Assembly: GCF_008312935.1 (NCBI RefSeq)
Contig: NZ_VSZO01000053.1
Span: 310,001 to 374,000, forward strand
Length of the DNA: 64,000 bases
DNA from: Roseiconus lacunae
GTDB lineage: Bacteria; Planctomycetota; Planctomycetia; Pirellulales; Pirellulaceae
Reading direction: 5' to 3'
Below the pieces are notes generated by a model. The model was not told the DNA's origin and did not search any database. It saw nothing but the letters and a program-made list of their open reading frames with translations. The translations under genes were made by a program, and so were the position numbers. Shown here piece after piece: positions 10,401-20,400 of this stretch (position 1 is the stretch's first letter; each line of letters begins with the position of its first letter).

Positions 10401-11582
10401 ATTGGCACCAGCGGTAAGGTGCGACGTCGCGACTTGGTGCTGCGCCCGTTGGAATTGAACACGGAATTGCTGGCACCTCGAAGTGACCTGGAAAGATACC
10501 TTTGCGAGCAGTTTTGCGAACAGATAGGTATCGATTCACTTGGCATTGATGATAACTTTTTCGAGGTCGGCGCGACCTCACTCGATGCGGCGATGCTCGC
10601 CAGTCGATTAAGTCGCGAACTGACAATCAACGTGCCGAGCGCTTTGCTGTTCGAAGAAAGCGATGTGCGTTCGATCGCGTGTCGACTCGTGCAGCTCTAT
10701 CCAAAGACGATCCGATCGCGATTCGGAATGGCATCGATCGATTTATCACAGCCGATCGATGACCGTTACGATGCGGAGTCTCTCATCGTGCCACTGAACA
10801 CCGGGAACGATCGCCCCGCGTTGTACATGATTCATCCACCCGGCGGCATCGTCCTGTGTTATCGCGAGTTATCCCAACACATCGATGCTGAGCAACCGTT
10901 GGTTGCGATACGGTCACGGGGGCTCTATGGCGACGAGCCTTTGCCGAAGACACTTGATCTTCTTGCCGTGGACTACGCAGATCAAATCGAACGCCACCAA
11001 CCCGAAGGACCGGTCGTACTCGGCGGTTGGTCTCTCGGCGGGGTGTTTGCTTTTGAAGTCGCTCGACAACTGCTAAGACGTGAACGCGAGGTCATCGGTT
11101 TGGTTTTACTCGACAGCACCGTTCCCGCCAAAAGTGATCCGGATGGACCTGCCGCCGGCGAAGACTATGGTCTCGAGATGACGCTGGAGCAACTCGGCGA
11201 ATTGACTCCCGAGGAACAATTGCCCTTTCTGTACGAGCACGCACAACGTCTCGGGGTCCTAGAAGAATCACAGCCGGCGGCGGTAGTACGAAAAGTCATC
11301 GAAGACCTTCAGCGGCTCTTTGCCCATCACGTCGGCCTTTGCCGGGACCACGTGCTCAATCGACTGGATCTGCCTTGTCTCTTACTTCGTCCGGCCGAAG
11401 TCCCCGTCGCCAGTGACCCTCGCCCCGATCGTGGTTGGGGACAATGGACCGGGAACGTCATTTTAGAAACCATTTCGGGCCATCACCACAGCATGATCCA
11501 AGGGGAGGGCGCGCGAGAGATCGCAGCCAGCTTGTCTAGGAATCTCCCACGCTTCGTGGCGAGCATCCCGGCTAACTCTTAA
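7461..11582 (+). CDS. Nonribosomal peptide synthetase, C-A-T-TE single module
   Basis: 1373 residues. A charged N-terminal helix (LSESEKRNLLARLLKEQ) resembles a docking segment. Condensation domain (about 35-480): HHIIVDF at 166-172 (HHxxxD kept, following Gly replaced by Phe) and GFFVNMLPI. Adenylation domain (about 515-990): YTSGSTGNPKG at 646-656, FYGPTE, YLTGDRG from 878, catalytic Lys in GTSGKVRRRD (K986). The A domain start is short and lacks a clear LTYxEL motif. A rough hand alignment to GrsA gives specificity positions D-A-G-?-I-C-F-V-E-K, which I cannot assign to an amino acid. Carrier domain: GATSL with S1040. Thioesterase (about 1110-1370): GWSLGG with S1191 and HHH at 1341-1343. 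Expected role: condense the PKS-bound acyl chain with one amino acid and release it by hydrolysis or cyclisation. Starts at GTG with AGAAGG upstream, inside the PKS 3' end, so translation is probably coupled. Confidence 0.95.
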   Translation: MDDRLDGLSESEKRNLLARLLKEQAERESLAAKSDRFPQSVGQQGLWFAAKREPNQTASNVFFPSRFRSHVDLESLHRAIDALADRHDALRTVFLESDDGQPLQRVLDSLPPEFKVIAMPGASDAEIRAQMRHECLRPFDLSEGPLLRIICFQVAADDVVVLATTHHIIVDFWSLVLMMGEVDRLYSIYSDYSENPDLHSKSPAPGHRKLPDAVCNYQTFVAQQRRWLDSKDAQRSLRYWTEQLHGISLILQLPTDFHRPAQFTHRAGVHPISIDYQTTQQIVRLARQLGVTENTIVLSLVQVVLARFSGQQTFAIGMPFSGRSNRDFESTIGFFVNMLPIVADVSSNPSLERLAQEVGKSLVAALSNERMPFAEIVKAVGVARDHRYHPLFQASCTFEKSQVKSEVGRAAFLLAKDEPSTQASTTNFAGLRQSTFPIDHPTCHYDLEFVFEFGESNLQGMICYCADLFDPSTVDSIAKSFVRLVERLVYDPSLPVLDVPLVDQVVCDRPAEMTDGCSLPTTISDLFRDSQHPLVTEAREFAHALVQNQVSPGEIIPVCMPKSKEAWIAIVGVMLAGAIPVPIDTDQPAVGLDVLNRDAGVEAVVCDANCDWIGVHDVRVIDPHSRERDERSLPDPSPDQPAYVIYTSGSTGNPKGVVVPHRAITNTLRWRQKTVELCDDDRVLVLLSHQFDAAMGIVLSTVHQNATPVWSNSSGSVDLDQLIDQLHREKITVLPAVPSLQSAIVAHHRFASLRSLRQIWCGGETLTHDLVNKIRRSFTGLIWNFYGPTEAAVEATAMLIDGSIDERGPIPIGRAIDGVDVRIFDACHTPLPAGAIGEIAISGTGLATGYLNRPELTKQAFIHSNSVLDEKGQPKRFYLTGDRGRKLANGAVVFLGREDHQVKVAGYRIELEEIERQIEFCEGVRKAAVVVSEHPATAGRLVAFVELEKRKSIAELQRELKQTLPAYKRPKVINAIERMPIGTSGKVRRRDLVLRPLELNTELLAPRSDLERYLCEQFCEQIGIDSLGIDDNFFEVGATSLDAAMLASRLSRELTINVPSALLFEESDVRSIACRLVQLYPKTIRSRFGMASIDLSQPIDDRYDAESLIVPLNTGNDRPALYMIHPPGGIVLCYRELSQHIDAEQPLVAIRSRGLYGDEPLPKTLDLLAVDYADQIERHQPEGPVVLGGWSLGGVFAFEVARQLLRREREVIGLVLLDSTVPAKSDPDGPAAGEDYGLEMTLEQLGELTPEEQLPFLYEHAQRLGVLEESQPAAVVRKVIEDLQRLFAHHVGLCRDHVLNRLDLPCLLLRPAEVPVASDPRPDRGWGQWTGNVILETISGHHHSMIQGEGAREIAASLSRNLPRFVASIPANS

Positions 11583-11720
11583 ATCGTTTCAATGTTGGCC
11601 CCACATCACCCATCGTTTGCCATCGAAACTGCCGACAATGTCGCGCCGACGATTTGATGAACACGGGGTGTTATGATTGGCGTTGTCAAACATCATCCAT
11701 TTAGCCTTACTGATTTACAG

Positions 11721-13016
11721 ATGTCGAAATTTCAGCTTTCACGACGTGCCGCCGGACTTCAATTTGCCGCGCTTTTGGCATCCACCTCAGTTGCCGATGG
11801 AGCTTCGGCCGCACCAAAGAAAATACTGGTTCGATCTTCGTGGCAGACTGTCAACATCGGCGATATCGCCCATACACCAGGTTTGTTGCATCTGCTTGAA
11901 ACTTATCTGCCTGATGCGGAAGTGCATCTTTGGCCAAGCAGAATCGACAACGGTGTCGATGCATTGCTGCAAACCAGATTCCCAAAGCTACGGATCGTAC
12001 GAGATAGCCGTGATTTGAAAGACGCATTTCGCGATTGCGAATTTCTTCTACACGGATCGGGGGCTTCGCTCGTCGCGCAAAATGATGTCGTCCGTTGGTC
12101 CAAGGAGACTGGAAAGCCCTACGGGATCTATGGAATTACGCTGCCCCCTAAAAAGTCAACGTCAACGGAAGCAACGTCTCGCGCGGCAATGGAGAAAACG
12201 GTGCAGGTTCTAAGCGGTGCGAGCTTTGTTTTCTTTCGTGATTCGAAGTCGCTAGAATTGGCCCGCCAGCTGGGTTGTTCGGCCGATGTCCTGCAGTTCG
12301 GTCCTGATGCCGCGTTCGGTTGCGATCTTCGCGATGACGCCAAAGCCAATGCGTTTCTTGCCAAGCATCAGCTTGAACCCGGGAAGTTTTTATGTTGCAT
12401 CCCAAGGTTGCGTTACACACCGTATTGGACGATTCCGTCTAAGAAGCGAGCGTTCGACGCGGAAAAACATGCTCGAAACGAGCAGATGAAAGACCACGAC
12501 CATGCTCCGCTTCGCCAAGCGATCATCGACGTTGTTCACGAAACCGATTTGAAGATCTTGCTCTGCCCCGAAGATCAAACGCAAATGCAAGTCGGTAAAG
12601 AAATGTTGCTCGACCGTCTGCCAGAGGTGGTGCGCAAGCGAGTAGCATGGCGTCCAGATTATTGGCTGACCGGAGAGGCGATCAGCGTGTACCGGCAAAG
12701 TGCGGGATTGTTCGGAAATGAAATGCACTCCCCGATCATGTGTATCGGTCATGGGGTCCCGGCGATCGTGTGTCGCTGGGCCGAACAAACCAGCAAAGGC
12801 TACATGTGGGAAGACATCGGCCTGGGTGAGTGGCTTTTTGACTTGGATGACGAATCGCAGGTTGCCAGAGTTGCGTCGACGGTCTTAGCGCTCGCGAAAA
12901 ATCCCGAAGCGGCGAAACGCAAGGCACAGGAAGCTCGCCTGTTTGTCGAAAACCGTCAAAAAGAAACCATGCAAGTCTTGGCACAAACATTGGGTGGCGG
13001 AGTGCCGAAACGATAG
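11721..13016 (+). CDS. Polysaccharide pyruvyl transferase family protein with export-like N-terminus
   Basis: Family recognised from [16 protein letters not shown] near the start, the GPDAAFG stretch mid-protein, and [19 protein letters not shown] near the C-terminus, the pattern of PF04230-type proteins that add pyruvate ketals to cell-surface glycans or related substrates. I place the start at the ATG at 11721 because [15 protein letters not shown] followed by a hydrophobic run and ASAAP looks like a Tat-type or Sec signal peptide; an upstream in-frame ATG at 11673 would add 16 residues. Export is odd because known members act in the cytoplasm on nucleotide- or lipid-linked glycans, so the protein may be a divergent, planctomycete-specific branch. 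It follows the NRPS on the same strand after 138 bases without overlap; a role in that pathway is possible but not shown. Confidence 0.75.
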   Translation: MSKFQLSRRAAGLQFAALLASTSVADGASAAPKKILVRSSWQTVNIGDIAHTPGLLHLLETYLPDAEVHLWPSRIDNGVDALLQTRFPKLRIVRDSRDLKDAFRDCEFLLHGSGASLVAQNDVVRWSKETGKPYGIYGITLPPKKSTSTEATSRAAMEKTVQVLSGASFVFFRDSKSLELARQLGCSADVLQFGPDAAFGCDLRDDAKANAFLAKHQLEPGKFLCCIPRLRYTPYWTIPSKKRAFDAEKHARNEQMKDHDHAPLRQAIIDVVHETDLKILLCPEDQTQMQVGKEMLLDRLPEVVRKRVAWRPDYWLTGEAISVYRQSAGLFGNEMHSPIMCIGHGVPAIVCRWAEQTSKGYMWEDIGLGEWLFDLDDESQVARVASTVLALAKNPEAAKRKAQEARLFVENRQKETMQVLAQTLGGGVPKR

Positions 13017-13347
13017 CGTCGTTTCACGGAATGTTGGCAGCGACAACAAGGCACTTAAATTCCCGCAGCGAGCCGTCCCCTATGGCTTGTCGCGATCAAT
13101 GTGCTGCGGTCGTTTTGACGCCAGCCTCGTCACAAACTCGCTAGGCGAGTGTCTCGATCGGGTGACGCCTTTGGGACAGTTCACGAGATCGCCTTGATTG
13201 TTCGCAACAATGCGAGTGTCCGCCCGACAAAGGAGTTGGTTCGATCGACGAAGTGCGAACGCAAAGGTCGAACATTCGACCTATCAATCCTAGTGGGCGT
13301 CTTTCAGCGGTCCGCTACGATTTGCAAACCAAGGGGGGCAACACAGA
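13017..13347. other. Intergenic region, 331 bases
   Basis: No convincing gene. It contains a perfect inverted repeat ACTCGC-TAG-GCGAGT at 13136-13150, about 120 bases after the pyruvyl transferase-family stop, without a T run. AAGGGGGG near 13331 is a good ribosome binding site for the next gene. Confidence 0.5.
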
Positions 13348-14106
13348 ATGCGTGATGGTGACGAGCAACTTTCGAGCTTCGAGAAATTCACATTGCTCAT
13401 TGGGGGGTTCGCGGTTCCCTGGTTTTGCTATCCGATCGTCATCCATCAAGAGAATTTACGGGAGTTAATCCACGCTTCGGAACCGGCATCTTCGCCTTGG
13501 CTTGCCTCGATTGATGAGATCCTTATTTCGCCAGCGCTGCGTTACACCTTTCCACTGGTCATCGTGTTGTATGCCGCGTTTTGGTCTTTAGTGATCAATG
13601 TATCCAAGCATGGGAATAATCTCTGGTTGCGGCTTGGGCTCGCGACTGGGTTGCCGATAGTGTTGAATTTTCACTTGGTCCTACAGGCTCGATTACGACT
13701 AACCGTGGTTGAGGCGTTAGCTTTTCACGGGGTGTGGCTGACCGCCGGCGTTTTGTGTTGGATGGTCGGCACGCAGAGCTTTCGCAGGTTGAGGAAACGG
13801 TCACGCGCGATCACAACGTCGACCGCGTTCACTTTAACGGTGATCTTAGTGACAAGCATTGCGTCAATATTGTTCTTCACCAAAAGTGATAGATGGATCA
13901 ATCTGTCTCAACCAAGCTTATTGGTGCTGCACGGAGTGTTCCTGCCAAGCTCATTGATATGGTTTGCCGCAATCGTTCGACTCATCATGCGAGTTCGCTT
14001 TTTTTACCCGTTGAAAAGCAACTTTTCGTTGGCCTATCTGATCGGATGGACGACGTGGCTTGCCGTGTTCTTTGCGGCGTTGCACCTTGCACACCGTCAG
14101 CACTGA
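13348..14106 (+). CDS. Hypothetical seven-segment integral membrane protein
   Basis: 252 residues with about seven hydrophobic segments: FTLLIGGFAVPWFCYPIVI, FPLVIVLYAAFWSLVI, LGLATGLPIVLNFHLVL, LAFHGVWLTAGVLCWMV, FTLTVILVTSIASILFF, GVFLPSSLIWFAAIV and LIGWTTWLAVFFAAL. Loops between segments 4 and 5 are basic (RRLRKRSR), which would place that loop in the cytoplasm. I recognise no family motif or catalytic residue. The ATG has a strong AAGGGGGG ribosome binding site. It stands alone between the pyruvyl transferase-family gene and the convergent MMPL gene. Function unknown. Confidence 0.7.
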   Translation: MRDGDEQLSSFEKFTLLIGGFAVPWFCYPIVIHQENLRELIHASEPASSPWLASIDEILISPALRYTFPLVIVLYAAFWSLVINVSKHGNNLWLRLGLATGLPIVLNFHLVLQARLRLTVVEALAFHGVWLTAGVLCWMVGTQSFRRLRKRSRAITTSTAFTLTVILVTSIASILFFTKSDRWINLSQPSLLVLHGVFLPSSLIWFAAIVRLIMRVRFFYPLKSNFSLAYLIGWTTWLAVFFAALHLAHRQH

Positions 14107-14248
14107 AGGTTCGGGCGTGACCGATCAGTCGACGGACCTGAGCAGTAGATCATACAGAGCAACCGTGGCTAACGCGATTTCGGTGGGCCATGTTTCACTT
14201 TTTGACAAGCCCGTGGGAATCGGGTGAAGTGCGTTAAACAAATCATCA

Positions 14249-17029
14249 TCAAGCGGATTTTGGTCGTCTCTTTCCACTTAACGCTACAAAGCTCGGGACA
14301 AGTATGGTTCGAACATAGAAGGTGTCGATCAAGACGCCCAAGCCAAGTGCAAATCCTAGCTCGATGATACCCCGCAAACCTGTTGTCGCATCGGTTTCAA
14401 TACCGAACCAGTTGAGCAACGCGGGAAGCCACGCGGAAGCGGTCATGCTGAAAAACGTTGCTGCCATGACCATCCCACAGGCGGTGATGATGCCGCCGGT
14501 CCGCGAAACGGCGTATCGCAAGGCTGACAGCCAGGGGCGTTTCTTTTGTTCTTCAACGATCCGCGTCACGAGGTAAACGTTGTAGTCTTGCCCGACGGCG
14601 ACCAAGATCACAAAGAGAAACAACGGCAGCTTCCAATCTAGTCCGACATAAGCATCACCGTAAGTTGCTTGAAAAAACAGGACGGTGAGTCCTAATGTGG
14701 CGTAGTAGCTCAACAGCACGGTAAAGATCAGGTACAGGCATAAGCCGATTCGACGGATCACGGCGATCAGAATGATCAATACGGCAACCACCACCGCCGC
14801 CTTGATCCGCACATTGTCAGCGATCGTCACACTACGTAGGTCGATGATCGAAGGCGTGGTTCCGGTGAAGAAAAACTTAGAGTTTTGCCAAACCGAATCT
14901 GAATCGCCGCCGACTTCGCCAAGCATCTTGCCGATACCGGAGACAAGTTTCGCCGTCTCGATCGAAAACGGATCGCCGTCGACAATGATGTCCAGCCGGG
15001 CAAGCCGATCTTGGTAATCGGGGTTGTGTGAAAAGAAATAGTTTTGCGCGAGCCGGTGTTGCCGCAACGCCCTTCGCCGCCAACTCTCACTGCTCAACAA
15101 TCCCATCTCGCGATCCGGTGGAAAATCACCAAGAGGATCGTTGGCTGTCCGAACGCCCACGACACCAGGTTGTTGATAGAGTCGTTTGGAAAGCGTGTCG
15201 ATTTCTTTGCGTAGTTTTTCCCGTGGTACTCCCTCCGGCCTGACGATCAAGACAGTGACGGGATTAATTTTGCCGATTTCGAAATGCTGCGACATCAGAC
15301 GAAAACCACGACGACTGTCGGCATCATGATCTAGCTGACTGCTGAAGTCATACGTCACCGAGCGTTCATTGACCCATCCGTAGATGGCGGGCAACAGCAA
15401 GGCAACGATTCCCAAGACAAACGTCAGCAGCGGTCGCCTCGTGATCGTAATGGCGATCCAGTCCCACGTGTTGCTGCGTCGAACTCCCGAAGAGCTTGAA
15501 TCCGGCATTGCGAACAAGGACTTCGTTGGGCGGTCTTCGGGACGGATGATGCCTGGCCAAAAGACGCTTGGTCCGATCGCCACGAGCATCGCCGGCGTCA
15601 GGGTCAGACAAACCATCAAACCGACCAGTAAACAAATTGCGATGATCGGTCCGGTGTAATGATACTTTCCGAATTCTGCAAACCATAACGTCGCCAGGCC
15701 AAACACCGTCGTAAGCGCACTGCCAAGTAACGCCGCAGTCACACCGACCATGGCTTTGCGACACGCTTCATTCCATTCCGATTTGGCGGCTTCTTCGCGA
15801 AGTCGCGAAATCAGAAACAGGCAGTAGTCCGTTCCCGCACCGAATAAAATCACAACAATAAAGATCCGACTGGTCGTGAAGACCCGCATGTCTAACCAAG
15901 CGATAACATCGCGAATCGACCAATCGGTGAGCAGCGCTACCAGGCCGGTGGATACTGCCACCGCGACTCCGATCGAAACCATGGGGACGGCGACCAACAA
16001 TGGGGCACGATAGACGATGATCAGAATCAGCAAGATCATCAACACCGTGATCGATTCGGTATAGCGAATCGCGTCTCGAGATGCGATCAGTGTTTCTCCG
16101 CCGATCGCGGCCGAGCCGGTGTATTCCAACCGAAGTGGTTGGACGTCCGGTTGTGACTCGTTGACACGACGCAAGCTGTATTCGCGGACTTGAGAAAGAA
16201 GTGCGTCCAGGGATTCGAGCGTCGCTATGTTCCCGGTCGCGGCCAACTCACTGCTCATCCGCACGACCGCCAGTTTCGCCGCCGGTTGGCTGAGCAAACT
16301 TCCCAAGATCGCGTCATCCCAAGATAGTAGGTCCAGCATGCCGTCCCAGGCCGTAAGGTCACGCTGCTCGATCGGGATCGCGGCGCTGGCGATCTCTTGC
16401 ATCAACAGTGTCGCGTCCTCCAGGTCACCATCGGCCTGGTCCAGATCGGTGTCGAGTGCCCGCAGCAAGAGAGCACGGTCAAAGTAGCTGATCGCCATTC
16501 GAGGTTGCGTTAACGTCGGCTCGGTCTCGGGCACGAACTGTGAAAACGCTTCATAAAACCGTGAGTCAATCGCGATCGATCGATCAAGTTCCTCCTTGGC
16601 ACGATTAAGCCATTCCTGCGCTGCTTCCGGCGCATCATCGATGGGCCCCGACTCATACCCCAACCGAATCGCTCGTTGCCAGCTGACTTCCGCCAATCGA
16701 TGGTGGAGGCGGCGCAGCAAGTCATCGCCGACCATCAAGTCCAAATCACTTAACGGCATCGTCGACGCTTCAGCGTTTTTTTCACGTCCGATTACCAGGA
16801 CGATCTCACTTCGCGCCCGCTCCCCAGGAAAGGCTTCGTCGAGGACCTTTGCCGCCGCGACGGTATTCATGCGATCGGGCAGATATTCAAAGTCGCCGTC
16901 ATAGGCGATATCTTTCCATCGCGGTGCGAAGACGACAAACAGAGCCGTGATAAGAAACCATGCCATCATCGTCACCCACGGACGAGACGTCGTCGTGCTC
17001 GCGAGCCGGCGGGTTAACATGGATAGCAT
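14249..17029 (-). CDS. MMPL/RND family transporter
   Basis: 926 residues with the twelve-helix, two-halved plan of MMPL-type RND pumps: an N-terminal membrane segment (WVTMMAWFLITALFVVFAP), a large periplasmic loop (about 45-320), a first helix bundle with GAGTDYCLFLISRLREE, a second loop after a membrane segment near LLTFVLGIVALLLPAIYGW, and a second bundle with GQDYNVYLVTRIVEE. The repeated G-x-DY-x-x-(F/Y)-L-x-(S/T)-R signatures carry the Asp/Tyr expected for proton-driven pumping. Relatives export lipids, hopanoids or polyketide-derived lipids in other bacteria; the substrate here is unknown. An ATG 9 bases downstream is an alternative start. It lies in the same direction as the giant protein genes but 461 bases away, so probably has its own promoter. 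Its nearness to the PKS/NRPS pair makes export of that product a testable idea. Confidence 0.88.
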   Translation of the reverse strand: MLSMLTRRLASTTTSRPWVTMMAWFLITALFVVFAPRWKDIAYDGDFEYLPDRMNTVAAAKVLDEAFPGERARSEIVLVIGREKNAEASTMPLSDLDLMVGDDLLRRLHHRLAEVSWQRAIRLGYESGPIDDAPEAAQEWLNRAKEELDRSIAIDSRFYEAFSQFVPETEPTLTQPRMAISYFDRALLLRALDTDLDQADGDLEDATLLMQEIASAAIPIEQRDLTAWDGMLDLLSWDDAILGSLLSQPAAKLAVVRMSSELAATGNIATLESLDALLSQVREYSLRRVNESQPDVQPLRLEYTGSAAIGGETLIASRDAIRYTESITVLMILLILIIVYRAPLLVAVPMVSIGVAVAVSTGLVALLTDWSIRDVIAWLDMRVFTTSRIFIVVILFGAGTDYCLFLISRLREEAAKSEWNEACRKAMVGVTAALLGSALTTVFGLATLWFAEFGKYHYTGPIIAICLLVGLMVCLTLTPAMLVAIGPSVFWPGIIRPEDRPTKSLFAMPDSSSSGVRRSNTWDWIAITITRRPLLTFVLGIVALLLPAIYGWVNERSVTYDFSSQLDHDADSRRGFRLMSQHFEIGKINPVTVLIVRPEGVPREKLRKEIDTLSKRLYQQPGVVGVRTANDPLGDFPPDREMGLLSSESWRRRALRQHRLAQNYFFSHNPDYQDRLARLDIIVDGDPFSIETAKLVSGIGKMLGEVGGDSDSVWQNSKFFFTGTTPSIIDLRSVTIADNVRIKAAVVVAVLIILIAVIRRIGLCLYLIFTVLLSYYATLGLTVLFFQATYGDAYVGLDWKLPLFLFVILVAVGQDYNVYLVTRIVEEQKKRPWLSALRYAVSRTGGIITACGMVMAATFFSMTASAWLPALLNWFGIETDATTGLRGIIELGFALGLGVLIDTFYVRTILVPSFVALSGKRRPKSA

Positions 17030-17490
17030 GGGCGATATTTATCGGCGATCAGGTGGACGCAATGCCGAGAGTCTGGCCGGCAAGAGGGTGGCAACCGTCG
17101 TTGAAGATCAGTTTGCCGTAGGAACAACTGAATGGTTTGTTCAGTTATACCATCGATACCAAGCGACTTAGGAGGGGGGATCAGCGATCGGGCATCGACT
17201 GCTGCAAGTTGTTGCACGTTCGTTTGCGGTAACCCGGCAACCTAAGGTTACACCTTTCTCGCCGCACACCGCAGAGAGCAAACTGATGACCCATGGGAGT
17301 GCCAGTTCAATGGTGGCAGCTAAGGGCGTCTTGCCGTCGCCACGGCGAGTGCCCCCTGACAGGCCAATCCCCACGATTCGTCATTCGCAAGAAACTTGGA
17401 GGCGCCGGCTCAAAGTGTAGTCACTTGTTGAATGACTGTTTGGTCGAACGCTTCGGCATACAGGAGACCAATCGGGATCGCGTTGATCGA
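17030..17490. other. Intergenic region, 461 bases, with inverted repeats
   Basis: Lies between the giant-protein gene and the MMPL gene, both on the minus strand, so it should hold the terminator of one and the promoter of the other. Inverted repeats seen: GTAACC/GGTTAC at 17229-17234 and 17246-17251, and a longer imperfect hairpin at 17324-17354 (GGGC...GCCGT / ACGGC...GCCC). No gene seen. Confidence 0.5.
17324..17354 (-). terminator. Possible hairpin terminator after the giant-protein operon
   Basis: Outer arms GGGC (17324-17327) and GCCC (17351-17354) enclose inner arms GCCGT (17333-17337) and ACGGC (17342-17346). No T run follows on the minus strand, so intrinsic termination is uncertain. 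Confidence 0.3.
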
Positions 17491-20400
17491 CTAAGTTGCT
17501 CGCGATTGATCACGACCATTGACCGTTGATGAACGTCGAGGTCGCGATTGATGGGCCTTGATCGCGGGAACTGTGATCGCCGTAATAATAACCGCCAAGG
17601 CGACAGGCGTTGGGATGAAAAACAATGACAGCAGACCGATGCACAACAGCCAAAGTGCCGGGTGAGTGATCCAGTGTCGGTACCGTCCACGAAACGGCCA
17701 GAGCAAAATGATTGCCAACGCAAACGTAACCATCGTGATTATATTAAACAAAGTACGCTGCAACCCTTCGTGTTTCGCGAATCGTTGCTTTAGCAGAGGC
17801 ACGTCATTGAGTGAGTCAAGTTGTTTCGTTTGCAAGAGTTCATAGTCATAGAACCGAAGTGGTGAGAGCAACGGTTTCGGAAGTTCTGTCTCGGCGGTTA
17901 AAAAGCGACCGGCAAACGACAGCAAACGCTCGTCCATGACCTCCCAGCGAGGATCGACAAGATCTTTCTGAGCCTGCGTGATCGGTTCATCCGAAGTGTT
18001 CGATTCGCTACCCGGTAATTCGTCGACAGGTGCTTCATCGATACGTTCACCGGATGCGACCGGGCGAGGTTCGAATTGATGACCGGCAAGTGATGCGATC
18101 GCGTCGTAACGCCCGACCCAGGGCAATAGCCATCGGGAGATTTCCGCGTCACTGCGTTCGGCCAATAGGTCGCGAGAACGTTCGATTGCCAACACCACGC
18201 TCTGTGCCAGCGACAATGCCATTTCGTCGTATCCGGCAGGGGAAGACGCTGGTGGGGCTTCGTCAAGAGTCAGCAAGCGGTCGGACTCTATCGAAGGGGC
18301 CCTGAAAAGACTTAGCCATTGAATCCCGGATGGAATATTGACCGGTTTACAAAGGTAATCATCGAGAACTTTATCGGGCGACTCGATTTCAAGAAAGATT
18401 TCGATCGACTGTGGGAGCCGACTGTATGCCAAAGGCACCGACAAACGTCTGCGGTGGTTATTTGATTCGTCGCTCGACCGGTCGTCGCTGTATTCGTGGG
18501 ACGACTGCTTAGGCTGGCTGATTTCACGACCCGCCGCCCACACTCCGATGCACTGGGCGTTTGGCGGTAGTTCAAGCACGACTTCGTTTCCCTGTTCGGG
18601 GAGGACATCGAAACGTTGAAACACAGTCGCTCGTTCGCCGGTCAGAAACACTCGTGCGTCGCAACTTAGAGCAACCGGATCGACCGCGGTTTGCGAAAGC
18701 GGTTCTAATCGAATCGACCAATTCTTCGTGACGATCGTGTAGGCAGAATACAAGGCAGGGTCGTCAATGATCCCGTCAAAACGCTCGGGCCAATCATGGG
18801 GCAATTCCGCTTCTCTTGCCCCACGTCGCCGCCAGTCGATTTTTTCGGTGGTCAAACGCTTGGGTAACAAGACCGTTCGGCGGCCAACAATATTTCCCAA
18901 CACTCGAATTTCAGGGACCGTCACGCGTCCTTGATCGCGATTGTCGAGTGTGCACGAAAGCAGAACGCTGCTCGGCTGAGATTCAGAATCGCTTGGCTCC
19001 TGATCAAAGTGAATTCGAACAACGCTTACGACGAGATCGTTGGAGCTGCGCATGGCCCAGACGTCAGCATTTTCGACGATCACCGATTTGGCCCACGCGC
19101 CGGGTATTTCCACGTCAACGTAATCTGGAATACGGTTGGACGTCAGTTCCAGTAGTGTGTTGCAGACCCACTGCCCGTCGACGTATCGCATCAGCGAAGT
19201 CTGATTGCAATCGACAGCTGTGCCACGCCGAAGTCGGCGGACTCGAAGGCTTCCGAATCGCCCTTGATCAGGTTTGTCCTTGTCCGACTTCGGTGGCATG
19301 ACAGAGGTTGGGATTGCCATCACCGGGATTTGCCCCGCTAACAGTTCTTGTCGGCCCACCGCCGGTTTTGCAATTGGGTTTGATTCGGCTTGCTCGGTCA
19401 ATTCGACGCTGACGGTATTCGTGCGAGTCACTCGGTAGTTGATTGTCGGACCGATCGCTCCGACCGCTTCGAAGTTTGGAATGACGACCTTTCCGTTACG
19501 TGCCAAGGTCGATTGACAGACCAGTTCGATCTCCATTTGGCCATCGACGCGCCGATCACCAAGCGAGACCCCCGTCCGTCCGTCAGGTAATTTCGTCCGT
19601 AGGGATGATGCCGAGGCTTCGCCGTTGATGCTCTGGCGAAGTAGTTCGAAGCCTTTTGGGATCGCGATCAAGACACGATTGGTGACCGGACGCGGATCGA
19701 TGACGATCGCGTTGAGCGTCAGTGTCAACGTCGACGAATCGACATGCAGATGATGTTGCATCAACAGCGATGCGTCGGCGTCCTTGTCCTTCCAAAGGGC
19801 AAACGAAGGGAAATCGTTTTCGACCATGAATGCTCGGGCCAAGGGACCGGAGTAGCCAACCCAACGATTAAGGAAGTCGTCAGAATTTACAGCAATCGAT
19901 GACGAAGTTGTTTCCGTCAGGCGGACCGCAGGGGCGGACTCGATCCCGAACATCGTTTGCATCGGCTGGCTAGAATTGGTCGCGACCACATCTGGGACCG
20001 GCAGCAGTTTTCGATCTTCGGTTGAAGTGGGATCGTTTAGCAACGACTGAAGCTGCCAAAACAAACGGATCGGTCCTGGCGTTTCGGTTTGTTTGATGAA
20101 TTGATAAACGCCGACGCTGCTGGCCGATGACGCTTCTTCCAGGGGACCTTCCGCACGCGCCCGTTCACTTAGTTTCCAGGCTGTCGGATCTAAGTTAGTG
20201 GGCGGCGGCCCGAGGATGGTGAGTGACAATGACTGGCCCGCTTCGATCGGAGTCACCGAGTCGATCTCGCATTCAACGATGGTCGATTGAACGCCGGCGG
20301 CAATTCGATAGGTGCGTCGTAGTGACTGTATCCGTCCCACTTCGACCCTGCGGTCACGCTGGTATTTGATCGCAATTTCACCGACCGGGCCTAGGTCGGC

